In this document: positions 33,909 through 45,528 of the stretch, piece after piece | How the letters are laid out: every line of letters begins with the position of its first letter | Numbering within the stretch: position 1 is the stretch's first letter | Assembly: GCF_900095225.1 (NCBI RefSeq) | Contig: NZ_LT607414.1 | Span: 492,822 to 556,821 of the forward strand | Source of the DNA: Pseudomonas sp. UMAB-08 | GTDB taxonomy: Bacteria; Pseudomonadota; Gammaproteobacteria; Pseudomonadales; Pseudomonadaceae | Length of the DNA stretch: 64,000 nt | Direction: 5' to 3' | Position numbers and translations under genes: made by a program | The notes under the pieces: model-generated | Databases searched by the model: none | What the model saw: only the letters and a program-made list of their open reading frames with translations | What the model was told of the DNA's origin: nothing

Positions 33909-35300
33909 ATGAGTGTAATCATCGCCTTAGCGGCCCTCGGGCTGTTGATGCTCGCTGCATACCGTGGCTATAGCGTTATCCTCTTCGCCCCCATTGCCGC
34001 CCTTGGCGCGGTGTTGTTGACCGATCCTTCGGCCGTAGCCCCTGCGTTTAGCGGGGTGTTCATGGAAAAAATGGTCGGCTTCGTCAAACTCTACTTCCCC
34101 GTCTTTCTGCTCGGCGCCGTGTTCGGCAAGTTGATTGAGCTGTCGGGATTCTCCCGCTCCATCGTCGCCGCAGCCATCCGGTTGCTGGGCACACGACAGG
34201 CCATGTTGGTGATCGTACTGGTCTGCGCCCTGCTCACCTACGGCGGTGTTTCCCTGTTCGTGGTGGTGTTCGCGGTGTATCCGTTTGCTGCCGAGATGTT
34301 CCGCCAGAGCGACATTCCCAAACGCTTGATTCCAGCCACCATCGCCCTGGGTGCGTTTTCCTTCACCATGGACGCCCTGCCCGGCACCCCACAGATCCAG
34401 AACATCATCCCCACGACCTTCTTCAATACCACCGCCTGGGCTGCACCGTGGCTGGGATTGGTCGGCACGCTGTTCGTGTTCTGCACCGGCATGCTGTATT
34501 TGCAGCGCCAACGTAACAAGGCTCAGCGCGCTGGCGAAGGCTACGGCACCGAACTGCGCAACGAGCCGGAAACCGCCGAGAACATCAAACTGCCCAACCC
34601 ATGGATCGCGCTGTCGCCACTCTTGCTGGTAGGCATCATGAACCTGCTGTTTACCCGCTGGATCCCACAGTGGTATGGCAAGACCCACACCCTCAGCCTG
34701 CCAGGCATGGCGACACCGGTGCAAACCGAAATCGCCAAACTGACCGCGATCTGGGCAGTTGAAGCGGCCCTGCTGATCGGCATTCTGGCGGTGTTGGCGT
34801 TCGGCTTTAACGCCATTCGCGGCAAGCTGGCCGAAGGCAGCAGAAGTGCCGTCAGCGGTGCACTGCTCGCTGCGATGAACACGGCGTCGGAATACGGCTT
34901 TGGTGCGGTGATTGCCTCCCTGCCCGGGTTCCTGGTACTCGCCGATTGGCTGAAAAGCATTCCCAACCCGTTGGTCAATGAAGCCATCACCGTGACGTTA
35001 CTGGCGGGCATCACCGGTTCGGCATCGGGTGGCATGAGCATCGCATTAGCGGCCATGTCCGACAGCTTTATCGCAGCGGCCCACGCGGCCAACATCCCGC
35101 TGGAAGTGCTGCACCGCGTGGCCTCCATGGCCAGCGGCGGCATGGACACCCTGCCGCACAACGGCGCAGTGATTACCTTGCTGGCGGTCACCGGCCTGAC
35201 CCACCGCGAGGCCTATCGAGACATATTCAGCATCACGATTATCAAAACATTGGCGGTCTTCGTTGTGATCGGCACTTTCTACGCCACCGGCATCGTTTGA
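33909..35300 (+). CDS. GntP-family organic-acid permease
   Basis: A 463-residue polytopic permease of the GntP/gluconate:H+ family: 'SVIIALAALGLLMLAAYRGYSVILFAP' at the start, 'LPGTPQIQNIIPTTFF' after helix 5, and 'MASGGMDTLPHNGAVITLL' near the C-terminus. In this operon the probable substrate is 3-hydroxybutyrate or acetoacetate rather than gluconate (inference from the two enzymes that follow). First gene after the -24/-12 promoter; 10 bases precede bdhA. Confidence 0.88.
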   Translation: MSVIIALAALGLLMLAAYRGYSVILFAPIAALGAVLLTDPSAVAPAFSGVFMEKMVGFVKLYFPVFLLGAVFGKLIELSGFSRSIVAAAIRLLGTRQAMLVIVLVCALLTYGGVSLFVVVFAVYPFAAEMFRQSDIPKRLIPATIALGAFSFTMDALPGTPQIQNIIPTTFFNTTAWAAPWLGLVGTLFVFCTGMLYLQRQRNKAQRAGEGYGTELRNEPETAENIKLPNPWIALSPLLLVGIMNLLFTRWIPQWYGKTHTLSLPGMATPVQTEIAKLTAIWAVEAALLIGILAVLAFGFNAIRGKLAEGSRSAVSGALLAAMNTASEYGFGAVIASLPGFLVLADWLKSIPNPLVNEAITVTLLAGITGSASGGMSIALAAMSDSFIAAAHAANIPLEVLHRVASMASGGMDTLPHNGAVITLLAVTGLTHREAYRDIFSITIIKTLAVFVVIGTFYATGIV

Positions 35301-35310
35301 GGAATTGCAC

Positions 35311-36081
35311 ATGAGTCTTCAAGGAAAAACCGCACTGGTCACCGGCTCCACCAGCGGCATCGGCCTGGGCATCGCCCTGAGCCTGGCCAAAGCGGGCGCC
35401 AACCTGATACTCAACGGCTTCGGCGATGCCACAACCGTACTGGCCGAGGTCAGACAGTTTGGCGGCAAGGTCGGCCACCATCCAGCGGATGTCAGTGACC
35501 CCGCACAGATCGCCGACATGATCGCCTACGCCGAGCGCGAGTTCGGTGGCGTCGATATTCTGATCAACAACGCGGGTATCCAGTATGTGGCCCCGGTGGA
35601 AGAGTTCCCGGTGGAGCGCTGGGACTCGATCATCGCGATCAACCTGTCATCCGTGTTCCACAGCACCCGCCTGTGCCTGCCGGGAATGCGCACCAAGGGA
35701 TGGGGGCGTATCGTCAACATCGCGTCAGTGCATGGCTTGGTGGGCTCAACCGGCAAGGCAGCCTATGTCGCCGCCAAGCATGGGGTGATCGGCTTGACCA
35801 AAGTGGTCGGGCTGGAAACCGCTGCCAGCCATATCACCTGCAACGCGATTTGCCCCGGCTGGGTTCTGACGCCGCTGGTGCAGCAACAAATCGACGCCCG
35901 CGGCGCCGTTGATGGCGACCTGGAAAAAGCCAAACATGATTTGCTGGCGGAGAAACAGCCTTCGCTGGAGTTCGTCACGCCGCCGCAATTGGGCGAACTG
36001 GTGCTGTTCCTCTGCAGTGCGGCCGGGAGCCAGGTGCGTGGTGCCGCGTGGAACATCGATGGCGGCTGGTTGGCGCAGTAA
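35311..36081 (+). CDS. bdhA: D-3-hydroxybutyrate dehydrogenase
   Basis: This 256-residue SDR oxidises D-3-hydroxybutyrate to acetoacetate with NAD+. Seen: 'VTGSTSGIGLGIAL', 'NNAGIQYVAPVEEFP', 'NIASVHGLVGSTGKAAYVAAKHGV' (split over the Ser and YxxxK sites) and 'LVQQQIDARG', all characteristic of bacterial HBDH. The start is ATG 35311 with GAGGAA upstream. It feeds acetoacetate to the next gene. Confidence 0.93.
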   Translation: MSLQGKTALVTGSTSGIGLGIALSLAKAGANLILNGFGDATTVLAEVRQFGGKVGHHPADVSDPAQIADMIAYAEREFGGVDILINNAGIQYVAPVEEFPVERWDSIIAINLSSVFHSTRLCLPGMRTKGWGRIVNIASVHGLVGSTGKAAYVAAKHGVIGLTKVVGLETAASHITCNAICPGWVLTPLVQQQIDARGAVDGDLEKAKHDLLAEKQPSLEFVTPPQLGELVLFLCSAAGSQVRGAAWNIDGGWLAQ

Positions 36082-36093
36082 ACGGAGCGGACC

Positions 36094-38049
<1,956 letters not shown>

Positions 38050-38061
38050 CTCGCCAGTCGA

Positions 38062-39240
38062 TCAGCCACGACGCGGACCACCGTCGTCCCTTTCATCCAC
38101 CAACCCCCAGTTTGCAACATCCACTTCGGCGGCCGGTTCGGGCGCCGCCGGGGCTGAGGTTATCTGCGTCGGAGGGCCATTTTCGCGGTGCAGTTTGAGG
38201 CGCAGACGCACGTTATTCATGGAGTCGGCATTCGTCAGGGCTTCCTCTTCACTGATGACGCCCTCAATCACCAGATCGAACAACGCGCTGTCGAACGTTT
38301 GCATGCCAAGGTTGATCGACTTTTCCATGATGCCTTTGAGCTCGCCCAGCTCATTGCGCTGGATGAAGTCGCGAATGGTCGGCGTGCCCAGCATCACTTC
38401 GACAGCGGCCCGTCGCTTGCCATCCAGGGTTTTGACCAGCCGCTGGGAAACGAATGCTTTGAGGTTGTTACCCAAATCATGCAACAGCTGCTGGCGACGC
38501 TCTTCCGGGAAGAAGTTGATGATCCGGTCCAGCGCCTGGTTGGCGTTGTTGGCGTGCAAGGTCGAAATAGCCAAGTGACCGGTGTCGGCAAAGGCCAGGG
38601 CATGTTCCATGGTTTCGCGGTCACGGATTTCACCGATCAGAATCACATCCGGCGCCTGACGCAAGGTGTTCTTCAACGCTGCGTGAAAACTGCGTGTATC
38701 CACTCCCACTTCACGCTGATTGATGATCGACTTTTTGTGCCGATGGATATATTCCACCGGGTCTTCAATCGTGATGATGTGGCCACTGCTATTGCGATTA
38801 CGGTAGTCAATCAAAGCCGCCAGCGACGTGGACTTACCCGAACCCGTGGCACCGACGAACAGGACCAGACCGTGCTTTTCCATCACGACATCGAGGAGGA
38901 TCGGCGGCAGGTGCAAATCTTCGAAGCGGGGAATATCCAGCTTGATGTTACGCGCCACGAGCGAGACTTCGTTGCGCTGCTTGAAAATGTTGATCCGAAA
39001 ACGTCCGATCCCGGCCAGCGACACCGCCAGGTTCATTTCCAGCTCACGTTCGAACTCAATCTTTTGCTCCGAGTCCATGATGCTGGCGGCGACTATCGCT
39101 ACCTCTCCACCCTTCAAGGCTTCGGTGCTCAGGGGTCTGAGCACGCCATTGAATTTGGCGCAGGGAGGTGCGCCGGTCGACAGGTAAAGGTCCGATCCGT
39201 CCTGGCTGGCCAGAATTTTCAACAGTGCCGGGAAATCCAT
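38062..39240 (-). CDS. PilT/PilU-family type IV pilus retraction ATPase (orphan)
   Basis: A 392-residue hexameric secretion ATPase: Walker A 'GATGSGKSTSL', Asp box in 'IITIEDPVEYIHRHKK', Walker B 'DVILIGEIRDRETM' and His box 'STLHANNANQAL'. It is closer to PilU than PilT in wording and has a Pro/Ala-rich C-terminal tail. ATG 39240 (MDFPALL) fits family length; ATG 39249 is three codons upstream; the long frame to 39612 overlaps the divergent parvulin gene and is not real. No other pilus gene is adjacent. Confidence 0.88.
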   Translation of the reverse strand: MDFPALLKILASQDGSDLYLSTGAPPCAKFNGVLRPLSTEALKGGEVAIVAASIMDSEQKIEFERELEMNLAVSLAGIGRFRINIFKQRNEVSLVARNIKLDIPRFEDLHLPPILLDVVMEKHGLVLFVGATGSGKSTSLAALIDYRNRNSSGHIITIEDPVEYIHRHKKSIINQREVGVDTRSFHAALKNTLRQAPDVILIGEIRDRETMEHALAFADTGHLAISTLHANNANQALDRIINFFPEERRQQLLHDLGNNLKAFVSQRLVKTLDGKRRAAVEVMLGTPTIRDFIQRNELGELKGIMEKSINLGMQTFDSALFDLVIEGVISEEEALTNADSMNNVRLRLKLHRENGPPTQITSAPAAPEPAAEVDVANWGLVDERDDGGPRRG

Positions 39241-39447
39241 GAGCAGCATCCGCACGAAATAGGGTAAATGAAAGCTTGCAGGGAGTTGAGGCAGCTTGTG
39301 TACCTGTCTGATGGACCCTAGCTTGAATTGATAACGCTTCCGGCGCAAATCGATATGGGTGTTCTGGCGGACAAGTCTGAGGAAATGATCAATTGGCGCC
39401 AAGGACAGGCATAATAGCCACCGATTTTTCCAGGACTGCCCTGCGAC

Positions 39448-39723
39448 ATGAAAGCTCTCGCCCGCCATATTCTGGTGAAAACCGCCGAAGAAGCCGAACA
39501 ACTCAAGCAGCGTATTGCCAAAGGCGAAGCGTTCGACGTGTTGGCCAAAAAATATTCGACCTGCCCCTCTGGCAAGCGCGGCGGCGACCTGGGTGAAGTT
39601 CGCCCAGGACAAATGGTCGGCATCATCGATCAGATCATCTTCAAAAAGCCGCTACGCGTCGTGCATGGGCCGGTAAAAAGCAAATTCGGTTATCACCTGG
39701 TCCAGGTGTTTTATCGAGATTGA
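39448..39723 (+). CDS. Stand-alone parvulin peptidyl-prolyl isomerase (second copy)
   Basis: A 91-residue parvulin related to the gene at 26086: 'ARHILVKTAEEAEQL', 'CPSGKRGGDLGEVRPGQMVGIID' and 'VKSKFGYHLVQVFYRD'. Cytoplasmic, single domain. Divergent from the PilU-like gene. Confidence 0.92.
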   Translation: MKALARHILVKTAEEAEQLKQRIAKGEAFDVLAKKYSTCPSGKRGGDLGEVRPGQMVGIIDQIIFKKPLRVVHGPVKSKFGYHLVQVFYRD

Positions 39724-39816
39724 GCAGGGCTGCGCCTGAGCCGACGCTTTCGCTTCCACAGGAGCTTTCGATTTTCTGTGAGAACGAACTCATTCGCGAA
39801 TGGCATTACACCGCGG

Positions 39817-40764
39817 CTACTCAAACACCGGCATCACACTTTTGGGAATCAGTGCTCCTGGATGCTGAATCACCAGACTCGCCAATCGGTGCCCCGCTTC
39901 AGCCGCTTCCCGTGGGCTTGCACCTTTGAGGCGTTGAGCCAGGTAGGCGGCGCTGAATGAATCCCCTGCCGCCGTGGTGTCGATCACCCGCGTTACCGGG
40001 CGTGCAGGAATGTCGAAGCGCTCGCCTTGGGTCTCGACGAGGCAACTCTCCGCACCGCGTTTGACTACCACTTCGCTGACGCCCATCTGCCGGTACGCTG
40101 CCAATAACTGCTCGGTGTCCGCGTAACCAAACAACGCCCGCTCGTCATCCTCGGTCAACAGCGCCAGATCAACCTGCGGCAAACACATCAAATAAGCAGT
40201 GCGAGCCTGTTCGACGCTGTCCCAGAGGCGCGGCCGGTAATTGTTGTCGAAGGCGACCCTGGCCCCGCGCGCGCGCGCCTCGACCAGTACCGACAACAAA
40301 CGCGCACGGCCCTGCTCGCCCAACACCGCCAAGGTGATGCCACTGAAATACAACACGTCGTAATCAGGCAGCGCCGCCAGAATCGGCGCCGCCGCCGGGG
40401 TGGTGAAGCAATCGCGCACCGCCGCTTCATTGCGCCAATACAGAAAACGTCGTTCACCATGGGCATCGGTCTGAATGCAGTACAGACCCGGCAGGCGCCC
40501 CGGCAAGCGCTGGACCTTGCTCAGGCCGATCCGCTCTTGCGCCCAGTCTTTGCACATTGCATCGCTGAAGCTGTCATCGCCCAGCGCCGTGACGTAGTCC
40601 ACCTGCCCGGCGCCGCCGAGCATGCGCGCCAGGTACACCGCCGTATTCAGGGTATCGCCACCGAAACTCTGCTGCAGGCTGCCATTTGCGTGCTGTTGCA
40701 GTTCGATCATGCATTCGCCGATCAAGGCGACACGCGGATGATGGTGACTGATCAATTCGCTCAT
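39817..40764 (-). CDS. kdgK: 2-dehydro-3-deoxygluconokinase
   Basis: This 315-residue PfkB-family kinase phosphorylates 2-keto-3-deoxygluconate to KDPG, which enters the Entner-Doudoroff pathway. It follows E. coli KdgK closely: 'IGECMIELQQ', 'FGGDTLNTAVYLAR', 'YWRNEAAVRD', 'FDNNYRPRLW' and the catalytic 'DTTAAGDSFSAAYLA'. It is the last gene of the minus-strand cluster that begins with the ABC importer at 46380, 22 bases after the deaminase. Confidence 0.93.
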   Translation of the reverse strand: MSELISHHHPRVALIGECMIELQQHANGSLQQSFGGDTLNTAVYLARMLGGAGQVDYVTALGDDSFSDAMCKDWAQERIGLSKVQRLPGRLPGLYCIQTDAHGERRFLYWRNEAAVRDCFTTPAAAPILAALPDYDVLYFSGITLAVLGEQGRARLLSVLVEARARGARVAFDNNYRPRLWDSVEQARTAYLMCLPQVDLALLTEDDERALFGYADTEQLLAAYRQMGVSEVVVKRGAESCLVETQGERFDIPARPVTRVIDTTAAGDSFSAAYLAQRLKGASPREAAEAGHRLASLVIQHPGALIPKSVMPVFE

Positions 40765-40786
40765 CAGGTTTGGGGGGCTCCTCGGT

Positions 40787-41992
40787 TTAGAAACAGGTAC
40801 TCATGGTTTCAATGACCAGCAGGTTCTCGTCCACCAGACAGACCGAACGCCACTTGTCGAATGTCAGACAAGGATGGGACGTGCCAAAAGCGATGATGTC
40901 GCCAATGTGCAGCTCACAGCCTGGGGCGACGGTCATGAATGCGTGCTGATCCATCACTGCGGTGACCTTGCAGGCACTGACATCATCACCTTGCGCAGAC
41001 AACGCGCCCGCTTTGTAACGCAGCAATGGGTTGGGCAATCCGGCATCGTAGGCAACGTCGCGCTTACCCATGGCGATCACCGCAAAACCGGGCTCTGGCA
41101 GCGACTGCACGTGCGCCCAGACTTCCAGCGCCGGCCGCAGGCCTTCGCTCAACTCGCTGCGACGGTCGAGCACGCAGCATTGCGCGTCTTTATAGATGCC
41201 GTGGTCGTGCACAACGTAACTGCCGGGGCGCAGCACGCTGAGAAAGCGCTCGCGCACGGCCTGAGCATCGAAAGCTTCGGCGATCAAGTCATACCAGGCT
41301 GAGCCGGACGCCGTGACAATCGGCCGACCCAGTGCAAAAGCACCCTTGTCCTGGAGTTCGACGGCCAGACGCACCAACGAGGCGGCGAACGCTTTGATAT
41401 CGACCACGGCCTGATCGCCATGGATCACGCCTTCGTAGCCTTCAATACCGGTCAAGGCCAGCGCTGGTTGTGCAGCAATGGCATCAGCCAGGGCGAGCAC
41501 TTGCTGCTCGGTGCGGCAGCCGCAACGACCACCCGGCACACCGTACTCGATCATCACGTTCAGGCGCAGACCCCGGCCGCCGAAATACTCGCCCAACGCT
41601 GCCACGTTATCCGGGTGATCGACCATGCAGTAGAACTCGAACATCGAGTCATCGAGCAAGTCGGCAATCAGCGCCATGTTGGGCGTGCCGACCAGCTGAT
41701 TGGCCATCAACACCCGACGCACACCATGGGCGTAAGCGGCGCGGGTCTGCACTGCGGTCGCCAAGGTGATGCCCCACGCGCCTTCTTCGAGCTGGCGGCG
41801 AAACAGTGCCGGTACCATGCTGGTCTTGCCATGGGGCGCCAGCTCAGCGCCGCTGTTGCTGACAAAGGTCTGCATCCAGCGAATGTTGTGTTCCAGCGCC
41901 TGGCGGTGGATCACCAGCGCGGGCAAACTGACGTCTCGAACCAGACTATCGCCCGGCGCGGCGGCGCCCTTTTCTACTGCTGCAGTGCTCAT
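40787..41992 (-). CDS. PLP-dependent deaminase/dehydratase, D-threonine-aldolase-like fold (candidate D-glucosaminate dehydratase)
   Basis: The 401-residue enzyme belongs to the fold-III group of D-threonine aldolase, eukaryotic-type D-serine dehydratase and 'amino acid deaminase'. The PLP lysine is in 'APHGKTSM'; further blocks are 'PIVTASGSAWYD', 'YVVHDHGIYK' and 'VMDQHAFM' with metal-site-like residues near the end. Start ATG 41992; the frame to 42061 overlaps the iclR end. A PLP and Mn2+ dependent D-glucosaminate dehydratase is known from P. fluorescens and yields KDG. The next gene is KDG kinase, so that reaction is my favoured inference; D-serine or D-threonine remain possible. Confidence 0.82.
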   Translation of the reverse strand: MSTAAVEKGAAAPGDSLVRDVSLPALVIHRQALEHNIRWMQTFVSNSGAELAPHGKTSMVPALFRRQLEEGAWGITLATAVQTRAAYAHGVRRVLMANQLVGTPNMALIADLLDDSMFEFYCMVDHPDNVAALGEYFGGRGLRLNVMIEYGVPGGRCGCRTEQQVLALADAIAAQPALALTGIEGYEGVIHGDQAVVDIKAFAASLVRLAVELQDKGAFALGRPIVTASGSAWYDLIAEAFDAQAVRERFLSVLRPGSYVVHDHGIYKDAQCCVLDRRSELSEGLRPALEVWAHVQSLPEPGFAVIAMGKRDVAYDAGLPNPLLRYKAGALSAQGDDVSACKVTAVMDQHAFMTVAPGCELHIGDIIAFGTSHPCLTFDKWRSVCLVDENLLVIETMSTCF

Positions 41993-42026
41993 GGCTGTTC
42001 TCCTGATCAGCGCGGTTCTTGCCGCA

Positions 42027-42797
42027 CTATTCGTTGACTCTGCGCGCAAGGCCGTTGGCACTGTCGATCAGCACCCGGCGATAGTCGCTGTAATTGTTCT
42101 TGGCGTCGGCACGCGGCGCGACGATGCACAGGGTGGCGACGCAGATACCGCGCTCGTCCTTGACCGGTGCCGCGAAACAATGGGTAAAGGTGTCGGCCAC
42201 ACTGTCGAAGGAAAAGAAGCCCTCTTCGCCAGCCTTGCGGATTTCCCGCAGAAACGTGTCCAGCGGCAGGCGCTCGCCGTCCGGCAGGATGTAGTCCTCG
42301 GGATCGATCAAGTCGATGATCTGCTGATCGCTCAAATGGCTGAGCAGCAAGCGCCCGGAGGCAGTCCACGGGATCGGTGCATTCTCGCCAATGTCGGAAG
42401 AAATCCGAAAATGGCGCTGACCTTCCTTCATCAGTGCCACCGTATATTTGCGCCCGTTGAGCAGGCACATTTGCGCGGTTTCATGGGTCTGACTGACGAT
42501 CTCGGCCAAGGACACCTCAGCCTCACGGGTGAAGTCGAAGTGCCGCAGGTGGGCCTGCCCCAGAAAATACAGTTGTCGGCCCAGATAGACATGCCCTTCT
42601 TTGCCGACTGTTTCCAGAATCCGCCGTTCCAGCAGCGAGCTGACCAACTCGTAGACTGTCGATTTCGGGCTGCCGATGCCGCTGGCGATTTCATTAGGGC
42701 GCAGCGGCGTGCCTTTTTCCTTGAGAAAATCCAGGATATCAAACGCCCGATCCAGCCCTCTGGCCCGGCGTTTGATCGTGTCTTCGGTCATGTTCAC
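42027..42797 (-). CDS. IclR-family transcriptional regulator
   Basis: A 256-residue protein with N-terminal winged HTH ('ALDRAFDILDFL'-like 'GLDRAFDILDFLKEKGTPLR', 'IASGIGSPKSTVYELVSSLL') and C-terminal IclR effector domain ('APIPWTASGRLLLSHL', 'ATLCIVAPRADAK'). It lies inside the cluster between ridA and the deaminase and probably controls it; the 16-bp palindrome at 46406 is a candidate site. A start at MTEDT (two codons in) is equally likely. Confidence 0.88.
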   Translation of the reverse strand: MNMTEDTIKRRARGLDRAFDILDFLKEKGTPLRPNEIASGIGSPKSTVYELVSSLLERRILETVGKEGHVYLGRQLYFLGQAHLRHFDFTREAEVSLAEIVSQTHETAQMCLLNGRKYTVALMKEGQRHFRISSDIGENAPIPWTASGRLLLSHLSDQQIIDLIDPEDYILPDGERLPLDTFLREIRKAGEEGFFSFDSVADTFTHCFAAPVKDERGICVATLCIVAPRADAKNNYSDYRRVLIDSANGLARRVNE

Positions 42798-42827
42798 GCT
42801 ACCCCTTGAAATGTGCTGAGCAGTTTA

Positions 42828-42856
42828 ATCATTCCCATGCGCCGAGCGGGAATGAT
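42828..42856. repeat. 9-bp inverted repeat between ridA and iclR
   Basis: ATCATTCCC (42828-42836) and GGGAATGAT (42848-42856) are exact complements 11 bases apart. It could be a transcript stem or an IclR operator for autoregulation. It shares TTCC/GGAA ends with the palindrome at 46406 but no more. Confidence 0.55.
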
Positions 42857-42870
42857 CGCGTGGAGACCAC

Positions 42871-43263
42871 TCAGGCCGTGGGTTTCTTATAAGCGATGCA
42901 ATCAATCTCGACCTTGCAGTCGACCATCATGTTGGCCTGCACACAGGCCCGGGCCGGGGCGTGCTGGCTGACGAAGTATTCGGCGAACACCTTGTTAAAG
43001 CTCCAGAAGTCCCGCGGATCCTCCAGCCAAACGCCTGCGCGCACGACATCTTCCAGGCCATAACCGGCCTCGGTGAGGATGGCGATCAGGTTCTGCATGG
43101 TTTTGTGGGTTTGCTCGACAATCCCACCGCTGATGATCTCGCCATTTTCCATCGCCACCTGACCGGACACATGCAGCCAGCCATCGGCTTCGACTGCGCG
43201 GGCGAAAGGCAGAGGTTGGCCACCCGCGCCAACTGCACCAGTGCCAATACGAGTAATGCTCAT
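42871..43263 (-). CDS. RidA-family enamine/imine deaminase
   Basis: A 130-residue YjgF/YER057c/UK114 protein: 'LPFARAVEADGWLHVSGQVA', 'QTHKTMQNLIAILTEAGYGLEDVV' and 'HAPARACVQANMMVDCKVEID' with the family Arg. RidA proteins hydrolyse reactive 2-aminoacrylate-type intermediates released by PLP dehydratases, which fits its place in an operon with a PLP deaminase. It follows the ABC ATPase by 79 bases. Confidence 0.9.
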   Translation of the reverse strand: MSITRIGTGAVGAGGQPLPFARAVEADGWLHVSGQVAMENGEIISGGIVEQTHKTMQNLIAILTEAGYGLEDVVRAGVWLEDPRDFWSFNKVFAEYFVSQHAPARACVQANMMVDCKVEIDCIAYKKPTA

Positions 43264-43342
43264 GGGTATCTCCTGTTGTTTCTAAAAAAGTGGATGTACA
43301 TGGATAGATGTCATCGCCTTACGGGATAACGGCCTCCGGTCA

Positions 43343-44134
43343 TCAGAACCGGATGCTTTTCAGGAATTCTCCCAAACGCGCCGACTTCGGCCGTTCGAAC
43401 AGTTCCTTGGGTGGCCCCTGCTCTTCGATGCGGCCCTGATTCATGAAAACGATCTGGTCGGACACCTCGTAAGCAAAACGCATTTCATGGGTGACCAGCA
43501 GCATGGTCATGCCTTCTTCGGCCAGGCCCTTGATCACACTCAGCACTTCACCCACCAGTTCTGGGTCCAGCGCGGAGGTCACTTCGTCAAACAACATCAG
43601 GCTCGGGTTCATGGCAATGGCACGGGCAATCGCCACACGCTGTTGCTGACCGCCGGACAACTGCCCCGGAAAGTGATTGCGCCGGTCGAGCAGACCGACG
43701 CGCTCCAGCCATTTCTCTGCCAGTGCCACGGCCTGATCCTTGGGCAGCTTTTTCACTTTCAACAAGCCCAAGGTGACGTTTTGCAGGGCACTCAAGTGCG
43801 GAAACAGGTTGAACTGCTGAAACGCCATGCCGGTCATGGCCCGGTGCTGTGCGATGACTTTTTCCGGGTGACGAACACGCTTGCCATTGATATCGCTGTA
43901 ACCAATGTCCTGACCATCAAGACGGATATGCCCGCCCTGAAACTCTTCCAGCAGATTGACGCAACGCAGCAACGTGGTTTTTCCCGAACCACTGGAACCG
44001 ATCAAGGTCACGACGTTGCCGCGCTGCATGCTTAGATCGACGCCCTTGAGCACCTCAACAGCGCCGTAGGATTTGTGCAGCCCTTCGATGCTCAGCAAAG
44101 CCGGGGCGGCAGTAGCCGTTTGAGTCTGTGTCAT
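43343..44134 (-). CDS. Polar amino-acid-type ABC importer ATPase
   Basis: A 263-residue ATPase of the HisP/GlnQ type: Walker A '[13 protein letters not shown]', signature '[16 protein letters not shown]', Walker B '[16 protein letters not shown]' and H-loop 'LLVTHEM'. Its ATG overlaps the permease stop by four bases. It drives uptake with the two permeases and binding protein of this operon. Confidence 0.92.
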   Translation of the reverse strand: MTQTQTATAAPALLSIEGLHKSYGAVEVLKGVDLSMQRGNVVTLIGSSGSGKTTLLRCVNLLEEFQGGHIRLDGQDIGYSDINGKRVRHPEKVIAQHRAMTGMAFQQFNLFPHLSALQNVTLGLLKVKKLPKDQAVALAEKWLERVGLLDRRNHFPGQLSGGQQQRVAIARAIAMNPSLMLFDEVTSALDPELVGEVLSVIKGLAEEGMTMLLVTHEMRFAYEVSDQIVFMNQGRIEEQGPPKELFERPKSARLGEFLKSIRF

Positions 44135-44793
44135 GGCAAGGCCACCCGTTTTTCGATTTGCCGTCCAAGAAGCTCGATGGCGTAGTTGATGATGAAGAAC
44201 AGAAACCCGGCGAACAGATAGAACTCCAGGGTCATGAAGGTCCGGGCGATCACCTGTTGCGTACTGAGCAGCAATTCGGCCACGCCGATGACCGACAGCA
44301 GCGTCGAGGCTTTGACGATCTCGGTGGAGGAATTGACCCAGGTCGGCAGAATCTGCCGCAACGCTTGAGGCAACAATACGTAGCCCAACGACTGCCTGAA
44401 CGTCAGCCCGATGGCCTTGCCCGCTTCAAGCTGGCCATGCGGAATGGCTTGCAAGGCGCCGCGCACAATTTCTGCCACGTGGGAGCCGCAAAACAGCGTC
44501 AGCCCCAGGGCACCGGCTTGAAATGCGCTGATCTGCCAGCCCAGCGCCGGGGCCATATAAAAACACGCCAACACCAGCACAAACACCGGCGTGCCGCGAA
44601 TCAGGTCGACATAGACCCGGAATGGCAGGCGGCCCCAGAGTTTGCCGTAGGTCAACACCAAGCCTGCCAGCATGCCGATCAGGGTCCCGCAGATAATCGC
44701 CAGTGCGGAGCACTCAATACTGGTCAAAAACCCCAACCACAACGTTTCGCGGGCAATCCATAATTCTTGCAGCCAGCTATGGGATTCGTACAT
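44131..44793 (-). CDS. Polar amino-acid-type ABC importer permease 2
   Basis: This 220-residue HisM/GlnP-type permease has about five hydrophobic helices and the EAA loop '[29 protein letters not shown]'. It overlaps the ATPase gene and follows permease 1 by 9 bases. Confidence 0.9.
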   Translation of the reverse strand: MYESHSWLQELWIARETLWLGFLTSIECSALAIICGTLIGMLAGLVLTYGKLWGRLPFRVYVDLIRGTPVFVLVLACFYMAPALGWQISAFQAGALGLTLFCGSHVAEIVRGALQAIPHGQLEAGKAIGLTFRQSLGYVLLPQALRQILPTWVNSSTEIVKASTLLSVIGVAELLLSTQQVIARTFMTLEFYLFAGFLFFIINYAIELLGRQIEKRVALP

Positions 44794-44802
44794 ATCAAAC
44801 TC

Positions 44803-45465
44803 CTAGCGACGGATAGCCAAGCGCTGTTCGAGGTAGCGCAGGAGCATGGCAATGAGGTAACAGGCCGCGACATACAGCGCCGTGGTGACCATCCAGGTTT
44901 CGATCACCCGGTAGCTTTCGACATTGATCTTGCGGGCGTAATACGTCAGTTCCGGCACGGCAATCGCCGCCGCCAGCGAGGTGTCCTTGAACAGCGAGAT
45001 GAAGTTGTTGGACAGCGCCGGCAACACATTGCGAATCATCACCGGCACGATGATGTACGCGCGGACCTGCCACTCGCCCAGGCCTATGGCCAATCCAGCC
45101 TCGCGCAGTCCCTTGTGAATACTCAGCAACCCGGCACGGAACACTTCGGTCAGGTAGGCCCCGGCGTATAGCGACAGGGTCACGATGAACGAGGCCAGTT
45201 TGTCCATGCGGATGCCCACACTCGGCAGCGCAAAGTAGATCAACAGGATCAGCACCAGAATCGGCGTATTGCGGATTACGGTCACGTACACCGAGGCAAT
45301 AACCCGCAGCGCACGGTGTTTCGACAGCAGCGCGAACGCCGCCATCAGGCCGATCACACAGCCAATCGCAATCGAGACCAGCGCCAACTCCAGGCCCAAC
45401 CCCAGTCCTGCCAGCAAGTTCGGAAAATCACGCCAGACCGCTGCAAAATTCAACTGATAGTTCAT
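44803..45465 (-). CDS. Polar amino-acid-type ABC importer permease 1
   Basis: A 220-residue permease of the same family, with EAA loop 'LREAGLAIGLGEWQVRAYIIVPVMIRNVLP'. I start at ATG 45465 (MNYQLNF), normal for the family; a frame to 45495 adds ten residues not expected there. Confidence 0.9.
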   Translation of the reverse strand: MNYQLNFAAVWRDFPNLLAGLGLGLELALVSIAIGCVIGLMAAFALLSKHRALRVIASVYVTVIRNTPILVLILLIYFALPSVGIRMDKLASFIVTLSLYAGAYLTEVFRAGLLSIHKGLREAGLAIGLGEWQVRAYIIVPVMIRNVLPALSNNFISLFKDTSLAAAIAVPELTYYARKINVESYRVIETWMVTTALYVAACYLIAMLLRYLEQRLAIRR

Positions 45466-45528
45466 GGTCAGCAGTACCTGGATCGGGCGGCACAACAGCC
45501 CGCCCTACCCATCAGTTTCAGAGACGTG

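Noticed and set aside
39241..39612. N-terminal extension of the PilU-like frame
   Set aside because: It overlaps the divergent parvulin gene at 39448 and adds residues absent from the family; the start at 39240 gives normal length.
40874..41302. Long plus-strand frames opposite the PLP deaminase
   Set aside because: Antisense shadows in high-GC DNA with no independent evidence.
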